Shown: positions 27,791 to 36,408 of the stretch, piece after piece | Numbering within the stretch: the stretch's first letter is position 1 | Layout: every line of letters begins with the position of its first letter | NCBI RefSeq assembly: GCF_049933045.1 | Contig: NZ_CP187926.1 | Span: forward strand, 4,092,001 to 4,156,000 | DNA: 64,000 nucleotides | Direction: 5' to 3' | Origin: Pseudocolwellia sp049933045 | GTDB taxonomy: Bacteria > Pseudomonadota > Gammaproteobacteria > Enterobacterales > Alteromonadaceae | Made by a program: the position numbers and the translations under genes | Notes under the pieces: generated by a model | Told to the model about the DNA's origin: nothing | The model's database searches: none | The model's input: only the letters and a program-made list of their open reading frames with translations

Positions 27791-28459
27791 ATGTCTTTTT
27801 TAATTGCACCTTCTATTTTATCTGCTGACTTTGCTCGTTTGGGCGATGACGTTCAAGCTGTTTTAGATGCTGGGGCTGATGTTATTCATTTCGATGTAAT
27901 GGATAATCATTTTGTTCCTAATTTGAGCTTTGGTCCTATGATTTGTGAATCATTAAGAGCTTTTGGTATAAAAGCTCCTATTGATGTTCACCTTATGATC
28001 AAGCCAGTTGATAGTTTAATTCCTTCGTTTGCAAAAGCGGGTGCAGACATTATAACGTTTCACCCTGAAGCAACTGACCATGTTGATAGAACACTACAAC
28101 TGATTAAAGATTTAGGCTGTAAGGCGGGCATTGTTTTAAACCCTGCTACATCGTTAAGTTGTTTAGATTACATTATGGATAAAGTCGACGTTATTTTATT
28201 AATGTCAGTCAATCCAGGTTTTGGTGGTCAAAGCTTTATACCAACCACAATAGAAAAAATTAAACATGTTAAGGCTAAAATCACTGAGAGCGCAAGAGAT
28301 ATAAGACTTGAAGTTGATGGTGGCGTTAACAGTGAAAATATTGCTGAAATTGCAGCTGCAGGTGCAGATATGTTTGTTGCAGGTAGTGCTATATTTTCAC
28401 AACCAGATTACAAAGTTGCTATTGATGAATTAAGAAAAGAATTATCTAGCATTAGCTAA
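27791..28459 (+). CDS. rpe: Ribulose-phosphate 3-epimerase
   Basis: A 222-residue TIM-barrel enzyme interconverting ribulose-5-phosphate and xylulose-5-phosphate in the pentose phosphate pathway. Motifs: IAPSILSADFARLG, metal-binding HFDVMDNHFVPN, VHLMI, MSVNPGFGGQSF, and EVDGGVN. ATG 27791 is chosen because AGGA lies 6 bases before it and because the family begins at SFLIAPSIL; the frame upstream to 27743 adds residues not found in the family. trpS follows after 60 bases; gph, usual between them in enterics, is absent. Confidence 0.96.
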   Translation: MSFLIAPSILSADFARLGDDVQAVLDAGADVIHFDVMDNHFVPNLSFGPMICESLRAFGIKAPIDVHLMIKPVDSLIPSFAKAGADIITFHPEATDHVDRTLQLIKDLGCKAGIVLNPATSLSCLDYIMDKVDVILLMSVNPGFGGQSFIPTTIEKIKHVKAKITESARDIRLEVDGGVNSENIAEIAAAGADMFVAGSAIFSQPDYKVAIDELRKELSSIS

Positions 28460-28519
28460 AGCTGAATCCAGCATATAAACAATGTTCAAAAACCAATTAA
28501 AAATTATTAAAGGAAAATC

Positions 28520-29524
28520 ATGAGTAAACCTATTGTATTAAGTGGCTGCCAACCGTCAGGTGAATTAACTATTGGTAATTATTTAGGAGCTTTAAAGCAG
28601 TGGGTTAACATGCAAGACAGCCACGAATGTTTTTATATGCTTGTTGATCAACATGCGATCACTGTTCGTCCTGATCCTGAAGCATTACGTAAAGCGACAC
28701 TTGATGGCTTAGCTTTGTACTTAGCTTGTGGTGTAGATCCTGAAAAAAGTACTATTTTCATTCAATCTCACGTGCCAGAACATGCTCAGTTAAGTTGGGT
28801 GTTAAATTGTTACACCCAAATGGGTGAATTGAATCGTATGACTCAATATAAAGACAAGTCGCAAAAATCTGAAGCACATATGAATTCAGGCTTATTTACT
28901 TACCCAGTACTCATGGCTGCAGACATCTTGTTATATAAAGCAGATACCGTGCCTGTAGGCGATGATCAAAAACAGCATTTAGAACTTGCTCGCGATATAG
29001 CAACACGTTTTAACAATATTCATGGTGAAGTGTTTACCGTTCCCGATCCGTATATTCCTGAATTTGGTGCACGTGTAATGAGCCTACAAGAACCAACTAA
29101 GAAAATGTCAAAGTCAGACAATAATCCTAGTAACTTTATTGGTTTACTTGAAGATCCTAAGAAAATTTCTAAGAAAATTAAACGTGCAATGACAGATTCA
29201 GACGAGCAAGCAAATATCTATTTCGATGTAGCTGAGAAGCCAGGTGTGTCTAACTTATTGTCATTGCTATCTTGTTGTACAGGTAAAACGGTTGAGTCTT
29301 TAGTACCAGAATATACTGATAAAATGTATGGTCACCTTAAGGGTGACGTTGCAGAAGCTGTTGTAGCGCTTTTAGAGCCAATTCAAGAGAAGTATCATCA
29401 ATACCGTAACGACCAAGCCTTTTTAGATTCTGTTATGCGTCAAGGTGCTGAGAAAGCTTCAGCTCATGCCCAAAAAGTACTTAAGTCTGTATACGAAGCG
29501 GTTGGTTTTATTCCTCGCCCATAG
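28520..29524 (+). CDS. trpS: Tryptophanyl-tRNA synthetase
   Basis: A 334-residue class I synthetase that charges tRNA-Trp. The HIGH-like motif is TIGN in PSGELTIGNYLGAL and the second signature is KMSKS in EPTKKMSKSDNN. Length is typical. It probably shares a transcript with rpe and ends before a strong bidirectional terminator. A good ribosome site (AAAGGAAA) precedes the ATG. Confidence 0.97.
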   Translation: MSKPIVLSGCQPSGELTIGNYLGALKQWVNMQDSHECFYMLVDQHAITVRPDPEALRKATLDGLALYLACGVDPEKSTIFIQSHVPEHAQLSWVLNCYTQMGELNRMTQYKDKSQKSEAHMNSGLFTYPVLMAADILLYKADTVPVGDDQKQHLELARDIATRFNNIHGEVFTVPDPYIPEFGARVMSLQEPTKKMSKSDNNPSNFIGLLEDPKKISKKIKRAMTDSDEQANIYFDVAEKPGVSNLLSLLSCCTGKTVESLVPEYTDKMYGHLKGDVAEAVVALLEPIQEKYHQYRNDQAFLDSVMRQGAEKASAHAQKVLKSVYEAVGFIPRP

Positions 29525-29540
29525 TAAAAATTGGTTATAT

Positions 29541-29556
29541 ATTCTGATATCAGAAT
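29541..29556. repeat. Perfect 16-bp palindrome after trpS
   Basis: ATTCTGATATCAGAAT is its own reverse complement. It lies 17 bases after the trpS stop and before the terminator. It could be a protein-binding site or chance. Confidence 0.4.
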
Positions 29557-29573
29557 AAGTAAACGCAATAAAT

Positions 29574-29609
29574 AAAACGCCCTCTAAATATAAATTTAGA
29601 GGGCGTTTT
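29574..29609. terminator. Bidirectional terminator between trpS and the FHA gene
   Basis: Perfect 16-bp stem: AAAACGCCCTCTAAAT and ATTTAGAGGGCGTTTT around loop ATAA. The ends are A on one side and T on the other, so it can stop both convergent units. Confidence 0.92.
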
Positions 29610-29652
29610 AGTTTTTTAAGGTAATCGAATAACTCAATTTATATTATGCTGA

Positions 29653-30612
29653 TTATTCTTCATCAATCTCTTTTTTCGCATTTTCAAATAACTTAGCGCT
29701 GTCTTTAATAAACTCATCAACACTTGTACTAGGCGTTATATTAAATATTGGTGTCATCAATGTAGCATCGTATTTCGGACGCGTACTAAACTCAGGCTTC
29801 TTACTTAATTCAATTAAGGCAGTACCACCAAATAACAAACCTGTTAAAGCGGCTGAAATGATTAAACGACGACGCTCAGAGGTATGAAAACCAATACTTA
29901 GGTTAAACCAAAACAAGCAGAAAGCTAAAGCAATAGGCACGGCTGACACTAACCACATTAATGGCCATTGGCTTGATACATTAAATTGCACAAAACGTTG
30001 GATAATATCACTTACCCACATCAAGTTAAAAAACACGAAACTTATGCCCAGCTGGCTGGCTATACGAGCGTCATGTTTTGTTAGGTGAGATACTATTGAA
30101 ATAATGGCTGGCCATAAAGCAAACATCAGCGCCATACTTATTGTAGGAACAAACAGTTGGGTGAAGGATACTTCAGTACCGTGGTTTAAATAAAATAAAA
30201 AGCCAGTAATAACCGCAAACAAAGCAATACTACACACAAGAGTAATTGGGTGACGTGCGATATCAATCAAGTTTTCGAAAGGGCTGAAGCTTGTACTAGC
30301 TTCAACGGGGTGATCAGGAAAAAACACGCGTATTTGACTTTTACCTAATGAAATAACATCGCCAGATTTAACAATATGCTGTTTTATTATCGATTTACTA
30401 TTTTCTATAAAACTACCATTCACGGTATTTGAATCAGATACAATCCAGTCTTCGCCATTGTAATTAAAATTCAAATGTTCAGCACAAACATGAGGATCAG
30501 AAACAATAATATCGTTTTGATAGCCTCTACCAATGGTTATCGATGTTTGAGAAAACTTGTGTCTGCCTAAAAGCTTATGACCCTTGCTGATTTCTTCAAT
30601 GATTATTTCCAT
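29653..30612 (-). CDS. FHA-domain multi-pass membrane protein
   Basis: A 319-residue protein. Residues 1-100 form a forkhead-associated domain, with the phosphothreonine-binding pattern ITIGRGYQNDIIVSD, the His of AEHLNF, and the NTVNGSFIEN loop. About five TM helices follow between 120 and 265, then a short acidic tail. FHA domains bind phosphothreonine peptides in the cytoplasm, so it may link a Ser/Thr kinase signal to a membrane event. No kinase gene lies nearby. It overlaps the upstream secreted protease gene by 10 bases, so the two are translationally coupled. Function is unknown. Confidence 0.8.
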   Translation of the reverse strand: MEIIIEEISKGHKLLGRHKFSQTSITIGRGYQNDIIVSDPHVCAEHLNFNYNGEDWIVSDSNTVNGSFIENSKSIIKQHIVKSGDVISLGKSQIRVFFPDHPVEASTSFSPFENLIDIARHPITLVCSIALFAVITGFLFYLNHGTEVSFTQLFVPTISMALMFALWPAIISIVSHLTKHDARIASQLGISFVFFNLMWVSDIIQRFVQFNVSSQWPLMWLVSAVPIALAFCLFWFNLSIGFHTSERRRLIISAALTGLLFGGTALIELSKKPEFSTRPKYDATLMTPIFNITPSTSVDEFIKDSAKLFENAKKEIDEE

Positions 30613-31856
30613 GTTACAGACTCCATAAACTTCTTAGAAAATGCCATGGCAGAATCTTGCGTAACACCAGCAATGGTAAAGTGACTTAATAGTGCTTGAT
30701 CGTTTTTATCAATAGAGGCAGCTAGATACAGAATATCGAATAAGCCAGAAAAGTCCTTATAAGCTCTGGTACAGAAAACAGCTTTGTTTTTCATTCCTTG
30801 ATGCGAAGGCATCACAATATCGTGCTGGCACTGATATTCAGTCACATCTTCTTTATTTGCTTCGTTAGCGGGACCAGCTCTTTTAATGCGTTGTTCATAT
30901 AAAGTATAGAATTTAGTATCACTCAACTCTTTAGCCTGCATATACCTGAATTCCATTTCCAGAATACCGGTAAAAAAATGTGAAGACAGGTAAGTGTTTT
31001 CTTCTAAAGTACAATGTGCAACAGCGGCTGAAATAAGTGCATCAGCTTTATCAGCATTCGAGTCTCCCCAGCATCTAATAAAAGGTACATCTATCGTTGG
31101 AATTAAGCTCTCACCTAACTGTTTTAACTGCCATTCATTCGCTAAAATACTCGACATGAGCTTTTCTTGGTTCTTAGTAAGCTGAGCTAGCATTTGTTGT
31201 TCAATACTTACAGGTTCGTCTATTTTATATGATGCAAAAAGTGATAATAGTTTATCGTGTGGTACTAAAAAACCTATTTGATTTCCTGACGTTGCTACAT
31301 TAATCCCTACCACTTTGGTTTGAGCATTTACAACCGGACCACCACTCATTCCTGAGTTAACTGAACCGGTAAAATGAATGCGGTCATTAAAAGATTCTTT
31401 CTTTAAACCATTGTAGGTACCGGGTACTACAATCATGCCTAAATCGTGAGGGTTACCTAAAGAAAATAGTTCTTCACCTTTAGTGGGGGTTGTGTCTGAA
31501 ATTTCGAAAAAAGGCATCTCACGAGTAACTTCACGTTTTACTAATGCTAAATCGTTAATTACCTCAACACTTTTAAGTTCGAGTGCGCCTTTATTACCTT
31601 TGTTATCTAAGTATTCAATTTTGTATTTACTAGGATGACGAGCATAGCCGGAAATTACATGATAATTGGTTGCGATAAGTCCATCGCTGGTGACTTGAAA
31701 ACCTGAACCAATAGATGATTTTTCACCACTGGCTTTATCAATAAGTCTAATTTGGTATAGAGAGGGAGCGAGTTGTTTAAAAATTGCTTCTGCTTGTTCT
31801 GTTGCATTACAAATACTACTTGTTGCTATTAATAGTAAGGCGATAATACCTTTCAT
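30603..31856 (-). CDS. Exported trypsin-like serine protease (S1C/DegP-like fold) with unknown C-terminal domain
   Basis: A 417-residue protein with a signal peptide (1-18). The protease domain (about 20-215) shows all three catalytic residues: His in GLIATNYHVISG, Asp in INDLALVKRE, and Ser in SVNSGMSGGPVV. There is no PDZ domain. Instead a C-terminal part (about 225-417) carries four cysteines (in IRCWGD, AHCTLEE, YQCQHD and VFCTRA) that may form disulfides in the periplasm. It is followed by, and overlaps, the FHA membrane protein gene. The pair suggests a regulated envelope proteolysis system, but the substrate and signal are not evident. Confidence 0.82.
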   Translation of the reverse strand: MKGIIALLLIATSSICNATEQAEAIFKQLAPSLYQIRLIDKASGEKSSIGSGFQVTSDGLIATNYHVISGYARHPSKYKIEYLDNKGNKGALELKSVEVINDLALVKREVTREMPFFEISDTTPTKGEELFSLGNPHDLGMIVVPGTYNGLKKESFNDRIHFTGSVNSGMSGGPVVNAQTKVVGINVATSGNQIGFLVPHDKLLSLFASYKIDEPVSIEQQMLAQLTKNQEKLMSSILANEWQLKQLGESLIPTIDVPFIRCWGDSNADKADALISAAVAHCTLEENTYLSSHFFTGILEMEFRYMQAKELSDTKFYTLYEQRIKRAGPANEANKEDVTEYQCQHDIVMPSHQGMKNKAVFCTRAYKDFSGLFDILYLAASIDKNDQALLSHFTIAGVTQDSAMAFSKKFMESVTWK

Positions 31857-32160
31857 TTAGAATCCTTATCGTTAAATACTTTTCTATTGTGCCACTGTTA
31901 AATGAATTGTCATTAAATATCATTGGGTTTGTTGAACTTCCGCTATCAAAATTTATGCGAATTAAAGCTTAATCGAAGTAAGCCATATCTAGCTGAGTAT
32001 TTTATGCCAATACTAGTATAAACTCTTGAAACATCAACTGAACCTAGAGGAACTGAATAATTCAGTTAAGAAAATTAACGTTGAATGAGCAATATTTAGA
32101 AGGATCATTATCCAATGTTACGCTTTAATGTAAATACGCACTTATAAAATCTTACAAAAT

Positions 32161-32291
32161 AACAGCCAAAGCCTTATAGAACTCAATATCAAGTGAGCTT
32201 GAGTGACTGATATTGGGCTGTTGCAAATTGATACAATATCGAATTAGTTAAAGATAGCGGTTAAATGGTGGGTTTAAGCCCATCATTTTTT
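32161..32291 (+). ncRNA. Candidate structured small RNA ending in an orphan terminator upstream of feoA
   Basis: No ORF lies in 31857-32365, yet a structured rightward transcript can be drawn. The outer stem AACAGCC/GGCTGTT (32161-32167, 32216-32222) directly abuts the inner stem CAATATCA/TGATATTG (32184-32191, 32208-32215). It is followed by a terminator hairpin ATGGTGGG/CCCATCAT (32265-32272, 32279-32286) with five or six T. No gene precedes that terminator on this strand. The 5' end and promoter are not clear. It could instead be a long leader or a decayed element. Confidence 0.38.
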
Positions 32292-32310
32292 GATCTATGT
32301 ATTAATTATA

Positions 32311-32339
32311 TTGTCGAAGACCTACAGATTTAGTATTAT
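32311..32339 (+). promoter_or_regulatory. Sigma-70 promoter of feoAB
   Basis: -35 TTGTCG (32311-32316) and -10 TATTAT (32334-32339) are separated by 17 bases. The expected start point near 32346 lies inside the Fur box, so bound Fur would block it. Confidence 0.6.
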
Positions 32340-32341
32340 TA

Positions 32342-32360
32342 AATGATAACAATTATCATT
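32342..32360. promoter_or_regulatory. Fur box of feoAB
   Basis: A 19-base near-palindrome, AATGATAACAATTATCATT, with 8 of 9 bases symmetric. It matches the Fur consensus GATAATGATAATCATTATC well and lies between the promoter and feoA. It predicts repression under iron sufficiency. Confidence 0.85.
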
Positions 32361-32374
32361 CATTTGTGGCTTTT

Positions 32375-32605
32375 ATGACATTATCCGAATTATCACCCAA
32401 TCAACAGGCACGTATTTGCTTTTTACCTGATAACTTTAATTTAAGTGCTCAGCTAATTGAGCAAGGTTTTGCCTTAAAAACACAAATATCTTTAGCACAT
32501 AGAGCTCCTTTTAAAGGTCCACTTGCATTCCATTTACACGGAACAAAAATGTGCTTACAAAATGATATCGCCAAACAAATTCAAATTGAGTTAATAAACG
32601 AATGA
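32375..32605 (+). CDS. feoA: Ferrous iron transport protein A
   Basis: A small cytoplasmic SH3-like protein of 76 residues (79 if GTG 32366 is used) that assists FeoB. Features include LIEQGFALKTQISLAHRAPF and the C-terminal CLQNDIAKQIQIEL, as in the FeoA fold. ATG 32375 is taken as the start, but neither start has a good ribosome site. The leader after the Fur box is only 15-30 bases long. The TGA overlaps the feoB ATG, so the two are coupled. Confidence 0.85.
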   Translation: MTLSELSPNQQARICFLPDNFNLSAQLIEQGFALKTQISLAHRAPFKGPLAFHLHGTKMCLQNDIAKQIQIELINE

Positions 32606-34776
32606 CACAGCAAAACTTTGTATTAGCGGGTTTTGCTAATTCAGGAAAAAGTACATTATTTAATGCCTTAAGTGACGGAAAACAAAAAACAGGTAATTGG
32701 ACAGGCGTAACGGTTTCTGCAAAACAGAAACAGTGCGAAATTAATAACACGCCTACATTATTAACCGACTTACCGGGTATTAGCTCGTTAGCCCAGCGTG
32801 ATCAGCAAGGTAAAGACTTATCAATAACTCAAGACTTTATTAAGAATAAGCCGATTGATTGCTTAATTAATGTAATCGATGTTACTCAGCTTAAGCGTCA
32901 ACTTTATTTAACTACACAGTTATTAGAGCTTGGACTGCCTATGGTGGTTGTGCTTAACAAAAATGATCGTAAAGAAGCTGAAAATATAGATGTAAGCAAG
33001 CTGTCTAAACAACTAGGTTGTCCTGTTGTAACTGAAAACAGTATTGGTAAAAATGCAGGAAAGCATTTAAAAGAAATTTTAAAAACAATCCCAAAAGTCA
33101 GCGAGAAAAAACACTTACTAACGCTTCCTGATGAATTAGCTGACTATCAAGACATACCATTATCATTAGAGCGTCAAGCTTGTTCTGGCTCTTGTCAGTC
33201 AAACGACAAACGAGCACTTGCTGTAATGCAGGCAAGATATACTTTTATTGAACAACTCATGGCAGACATTACTGTTGAGCCACCAGAAAAAAATACTTTC
33301 AGCGATAAATTAGATCGCTGGATGTTACATCCTGTTCTAGGTGTACCCATTTTCTTGGTAATGATGTACTTATTGTTCATGTTTGCTATTAACGTTGGTA
33401 GTGCTTTTATCGATTTTTTCGATATTCTTGCAGGCGCAATATTTGTAGATTATCCACTGCACTTTTTAAGTAGCTTTGGTTTACCAGATTGGCTAACAAC
33501 CATTATTGGTGGGATAGGGTTAGGGATTCAAACAGTAGCGACTTTCATTCCTATTATCGCTTGTTTATTCATAGGTTTATCATTACTTGAAAGTAGCGGT
33601 TATTTAGCTAGAGCAGCTTTTGTTGTTGATAGCGCGATGCAAAGAATTGGTTTACCAGGTAAAGCCTTTGTACCGTTAATTGTTGGCTTTGGTTGTACAG
33701 TACCTGCGGTTATGTCAGCACGTATTTTAGATAACGAACGCGAGCGCATAACTACGGTAATGATGTCTCCGTTTATGTCGTGTGGCGCTCGATTGCCTGT
33801 ATATGCACTTTTTGCAGCAGCTTTCTTCCCTGAGTCAGGTCAAAATATTGTATTTTTACTGTATTTAATTGGTATCGCAGCAGCATTATTTACAGGCTTA
33901 ATGCTTAAGAAAACCATTTTAATGGGCAGTAACTCTATTAATATAATGGAGCTTCCTTTATATGAATGGCCGAAGCTATCTTTCTTATGTAAACGTGTAT
34001 GGCAAAGAACACGCTCTTTTGTATTAGGCGCGGGTAAAACTATTATTGTTGTTGTTTGTGTACTTAACTTTTTTAACTCGTTAGGTACTGACGGACAATT
34101 TGGACATCACGATACTCAAGACTCATTATTAAGTCGAAGTGCTCAAGTGGTTACTCCGTTATTAGCACCTATGGGTGTGAAAGAAGATAACTGGCAAGCA
34201 AGTGTAGGTATTATTACAGGCTTATTTGCTAAAGAAGCACTTGTGGCAACATTCAATAGCCTATATTCACCTAAGTCGGAAGAAGCTGCTGAACCAGACT
34301 CTTTTGGTGTGGTATGGAATGATGCTGTATCAAGCATTACAGATAATTTACAAGGAATAGAAGCAGACGATCCATTAGGTACTAGTATTGGCGACGTATC
34401 CACTATTCAAGCTGCTGCTCAGGCTCAAGATGTTGAAGAAAGCACTATAACTATAATGCAGGCCGCCTTTGCCGGTAAAATTGGTGCCTTTAGTTACTTA
34501 CTCTTCATTTTACTTTATACGCCTTGTGCTGCTGCAATGGGCGCAATTAAAAATGAGGTGGGTACACGTTGGGCTGTTTTTGCTGCTTCATGGAGTTTCA
34601 CGTTAGCTTATTTAGCTGCAACAGCAAGTTACCAAGTCGCAACTTTTGCGGCAACACCTATGCTGTCCTTTATTATATTAGCTGTAGTTAGTTTGGTGTT
34701 CTTTAGCATATATATGACATTAAAGCGTTTTGGTAAGAATATACTGACTATCCCTACTATGGTGAGCTATCGCTAA
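32602..34776 (+). CDS. feoB: Ferrous iron transporter FeoB
   Basis: A 724-residue inner-membrane transporter. The N-terminal G domain has G1 FANSGKST, G2 in GNWTGVTV, G3 DLPG and G4 NKND. A helical insertion domain follows, then two Gate motifs with conserved cysteines in VGFGCTVPAVM, SCGARLPVYALF and YTPCAAAMGAI, and 8-10 TM helices. It takes up Fe(II) under anoxic or acidic conditions. No feoC follows. Confidence 0.96.
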   Translation: MTQQNFVLAGFANSGKSTLFNALSDGKQKTGNWTGVTVSAKQKQCEINNTPTLLTDLPGISSLAQRDQQGKDLSITQDFIKNKPIDCLINVIDVTQLKRQLYLTTQLLELGLPMVVVLNKNDRKEAENIDVSKLSKQLGCPVVTENSIGKNAGKHLKEILKTIPKVSEKKHLLTLPDELADYQDIPLSLERQACSGSCQSNDKRALAVMQARYTFIEQLMADITVEPPEKNTFSDKLDRWMLHPVLGVPIFLVMMYLLFMFAINVGSAFIDFFDILAGAIFVDYPLHFLSSFGLPDWLTTIIGGIGLGIQTVATFIPIIACLFIGLSLLESSGYLARAAFVVDSAMQRIGLPGKAFVPLIVGFGCTVPAVMSARILDNERERITTVMMSPFMSCGARLPVYALFAAAFFPESGQNIVFLLYLIGIAAALFTGLMLKKTILMGSNSINIMELPLYEWPKLSFLCKRVWQRTRSFVLGAGKTIIVVVCVLNFFNSLGTDGQFGHHDTQDSLLSRSAQVVTPLLAPMGVKEDNWQASVGIITGLFAKEALVATFNSLYSPKSEEAAEPDSFGVVWNDAVSSITDNLQGIEADDPLGTSIGDVSTIQAAAQAQDVEESTITIMQAAFAGKIGAFSYLLFILLYTPCAAAMGAIKNEVGTRWAVFAASWSFTLAYLAATASYQVATFAATPMLSFIILAVVSLVFFSIYMTLKRFGKNILTIPTMVSYR

Positions 34777-34792
34777 ATAGAATTAAGTTGAT

Positions 34793-34887
34793 CCACTATT
34801 ATAAAATCAGAGTCTTTCTGTACTCAGCTTAATAGTGGTATTCCAAATGGAGGAGTAATTTCCCTGGGCGAACTCAATTGCTCAGGG
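34793..34887 (+). terminator. Two stem-loops after feoB
   Basis: First: CCACTATTA/TAATAGTGG (34793-34801, 34830-34838) enclosing GAGT/ACTC. Second: CCCTGGGC/GCTCAGGG (34862-34869, 34880-34887) with one mismatch. Neither has a clean T tract. The rest of the 34777-35128 gap is A/T-rich without a gene. Confidence 0.4.
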
Positions 34888-35128
34888 CCTTCATTAAAAT
34901 GTCATTTTCTAACGCCTTAATAAATACATAATCACACCTAAACCTCTTCGTACTATATCTATTATTTATAAAACACTTTGTTATCTCTTACAGCTAAACC
35001 TATTTATTTTACTCATTGTATCAATATGAGATCTACATCCATTAAAACGTTCTGTTTCAAGACTATTATTATTTCGTTTTCCCCTGTTAAATATATTAAG
35101 TGTATGTTTTATATTGTATTTATATAAA

Positions 35129-35144
35129 TGGAATATTTATTGCT
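35129..35144 (+). promoter_or_regulatory. Sigma-54 promoter of the outer-membrane channel gene
   Basis: TGGAATATTTATTGCT: GG at 35130-35131 and GC at 35142-35143, with exactly ten bases between. The downstream half TTGCT matches the consensus (TGGCAC-N5-TTGCA/T). It lies 46 bases before the ATG and close to a gene for a sigma-54 activator. Confidence 0.75.
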
Positions 35145-35188
35145 CTTCTGTTGTTGATAAAAAATAAAAATAACAAGGAAGCATAACT

Positions 35189-36073
35189 ATGACATCAAAC
35201 ATAAAACAATCTTATTTACCTGCACTAGCTTTATCTCTTTGTACATCTACCGTATTTGCTGCTCAAGTGACTACCGATCCTGGGGACTATAGACCTTTAC
35301 CTGCAGGACTTAACGTTGCTGCACTTTATTACCAAACGACAGACCTCGACAAGCTCTATGTTGATGGTGATCGTATTGAAGGCGCACCTACATTATCTAC
35401 TAATATTGGTATCGCGCGTTGGATACATTATCTTAAAATAGGTGATTTTATTGTTGATCCGCAAGTCGTTATCCCTTTTGGACGTGTTGAGTTAAATGCG
35501 GGTGATGCCTCACTATCTGCATCAGGTGTTGGTGATCCTTTAGTTGGCGCTACTATCTGGTTATACAACAATGCTGAAACTAAGAATTCCTTTGGTGTTA
35601 CAGGCTTTTTATCTATTCCGTTAGGAAATTATGATAAAGAGCAAGGTGGTATTAATATTGGCGAAAATCGTTATAAATTCATTACTCAAGCCGCTTATAT
35701 ACATCAGATTTCTAATGACTTTTCTTTAGAATTAATCGGAGAATATACATTCTTTGGTGAAAATGATGAGTTTGGAAACAGTAATACGACCAGAAAACAA
35801 GATGCACAATATGGGATCCAAACACATCTTAATTACCATATGACAGAGGCTACTAACTTAAGTTTAAGCTATTACCATGATTTTGGTGCAGAGTCTGAAA
35901 TTGAAGGTGTAAAACAAGATGATGAATTAGATAACAGCCGTTTTCAAATTACTGCTCAGCACTTCTTAAAACCTGATTTACAAGTACAACTACAATATGG
36001 CCAAAGTGTTTCAATAGAAAATGGCTTTTATGAAAACTCATTTATTAATCTTAGACTTGTAAAAGTTTTTTAA
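35189..36073 (+). CDS. MetA-pathway (SphA-like) outer-membrane transporter
   Basis: A 294-residue protein with a signal peptide (about 1-24, cleaved near TVFA-AQ) and an alternating beta-strand pattern ending in a C-terminal Phe (RLVKVF), typical of outer-membrane barrels. Blocks GDYRPLPAGLNVAALYYQ, GVGDPLVGATIWLY and SIPLGNYDKEQGGINIGENR match the phenol-degradation MetA family (COG4313). These are thought to admit hydrophobic compounds. It has its own sigma-54 promoter and lies upstream of the activator and alk-like genes. This suggests a role like AlkL in taking up the alcohol or alkane-like substrate. Confidence 0.8.
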   Translation: MTSNIKQSYLPALALSLCTSTVFAAQVTTDPGDYRPLPAGLNVAALYYQTTDLDKLYVDGDRIEGAPTLSTNIGIARWIHYLKIGDFIVDPQVVIPFGRVELNAGDASLSASGVGDPLVGATIWLYNNAETKNSFGVTGFLSIPLGNYDKEQGGINIGENRYKFITQAAYIHQISNDFSLELIGEYTFFGENDEFGNSNTTRKQDAQYGIQTHLNYHMTEATNLSLSYYHDFGAESEIEGVKQDDELDNSRFQITAQHFLKPDLQVQLQYGQSVSIENGFYENSFINLRLVKVF

Positions 36074-36408
36074 TATGTCGTATTAATTAACTCATAAGGT
36101 TCATAGCATGACTATGAATGAATAGGTGATTATAACGTTCAATCTCTTTACTCAACCTTAAGCTAGGTTGTGTAAAGGATTGTTAACTATGAAGTTGAAA
36201 AGGCAAAGTAATAGTTTTATAAAGACAATTTAGGTTTATTGGAACTTAGCTCTTTAGGTGTTAGCATGTCTAAAGGTTAAAATTTAACGGTATGGGATTA
36301 ACCATGTATTTAAGCTAATACATTTTTAAAAAATGCTCTTAGTCATGTTGTAAATATATTGGTGAAAACCCTTTCTACGTGTTTAATTTAATAGAGCTGA
36401 GTGTATAT
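36074..36408. other. Intergenic region with two hairpins
   Basis: It holds TTCATAG-CATGA-CTATGAA (36100-36118) and a longer stem with arms CTTTAC-T-CAACCT and AGGTTG-T-GTAAAG (36146-36158, 36165-36177). Both probably mark the end of the channel-gene mRNA; no T tract is seen. No ORF is present. The remainder presumably carries the promoter of the activator gene. Confidence 0.45.
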
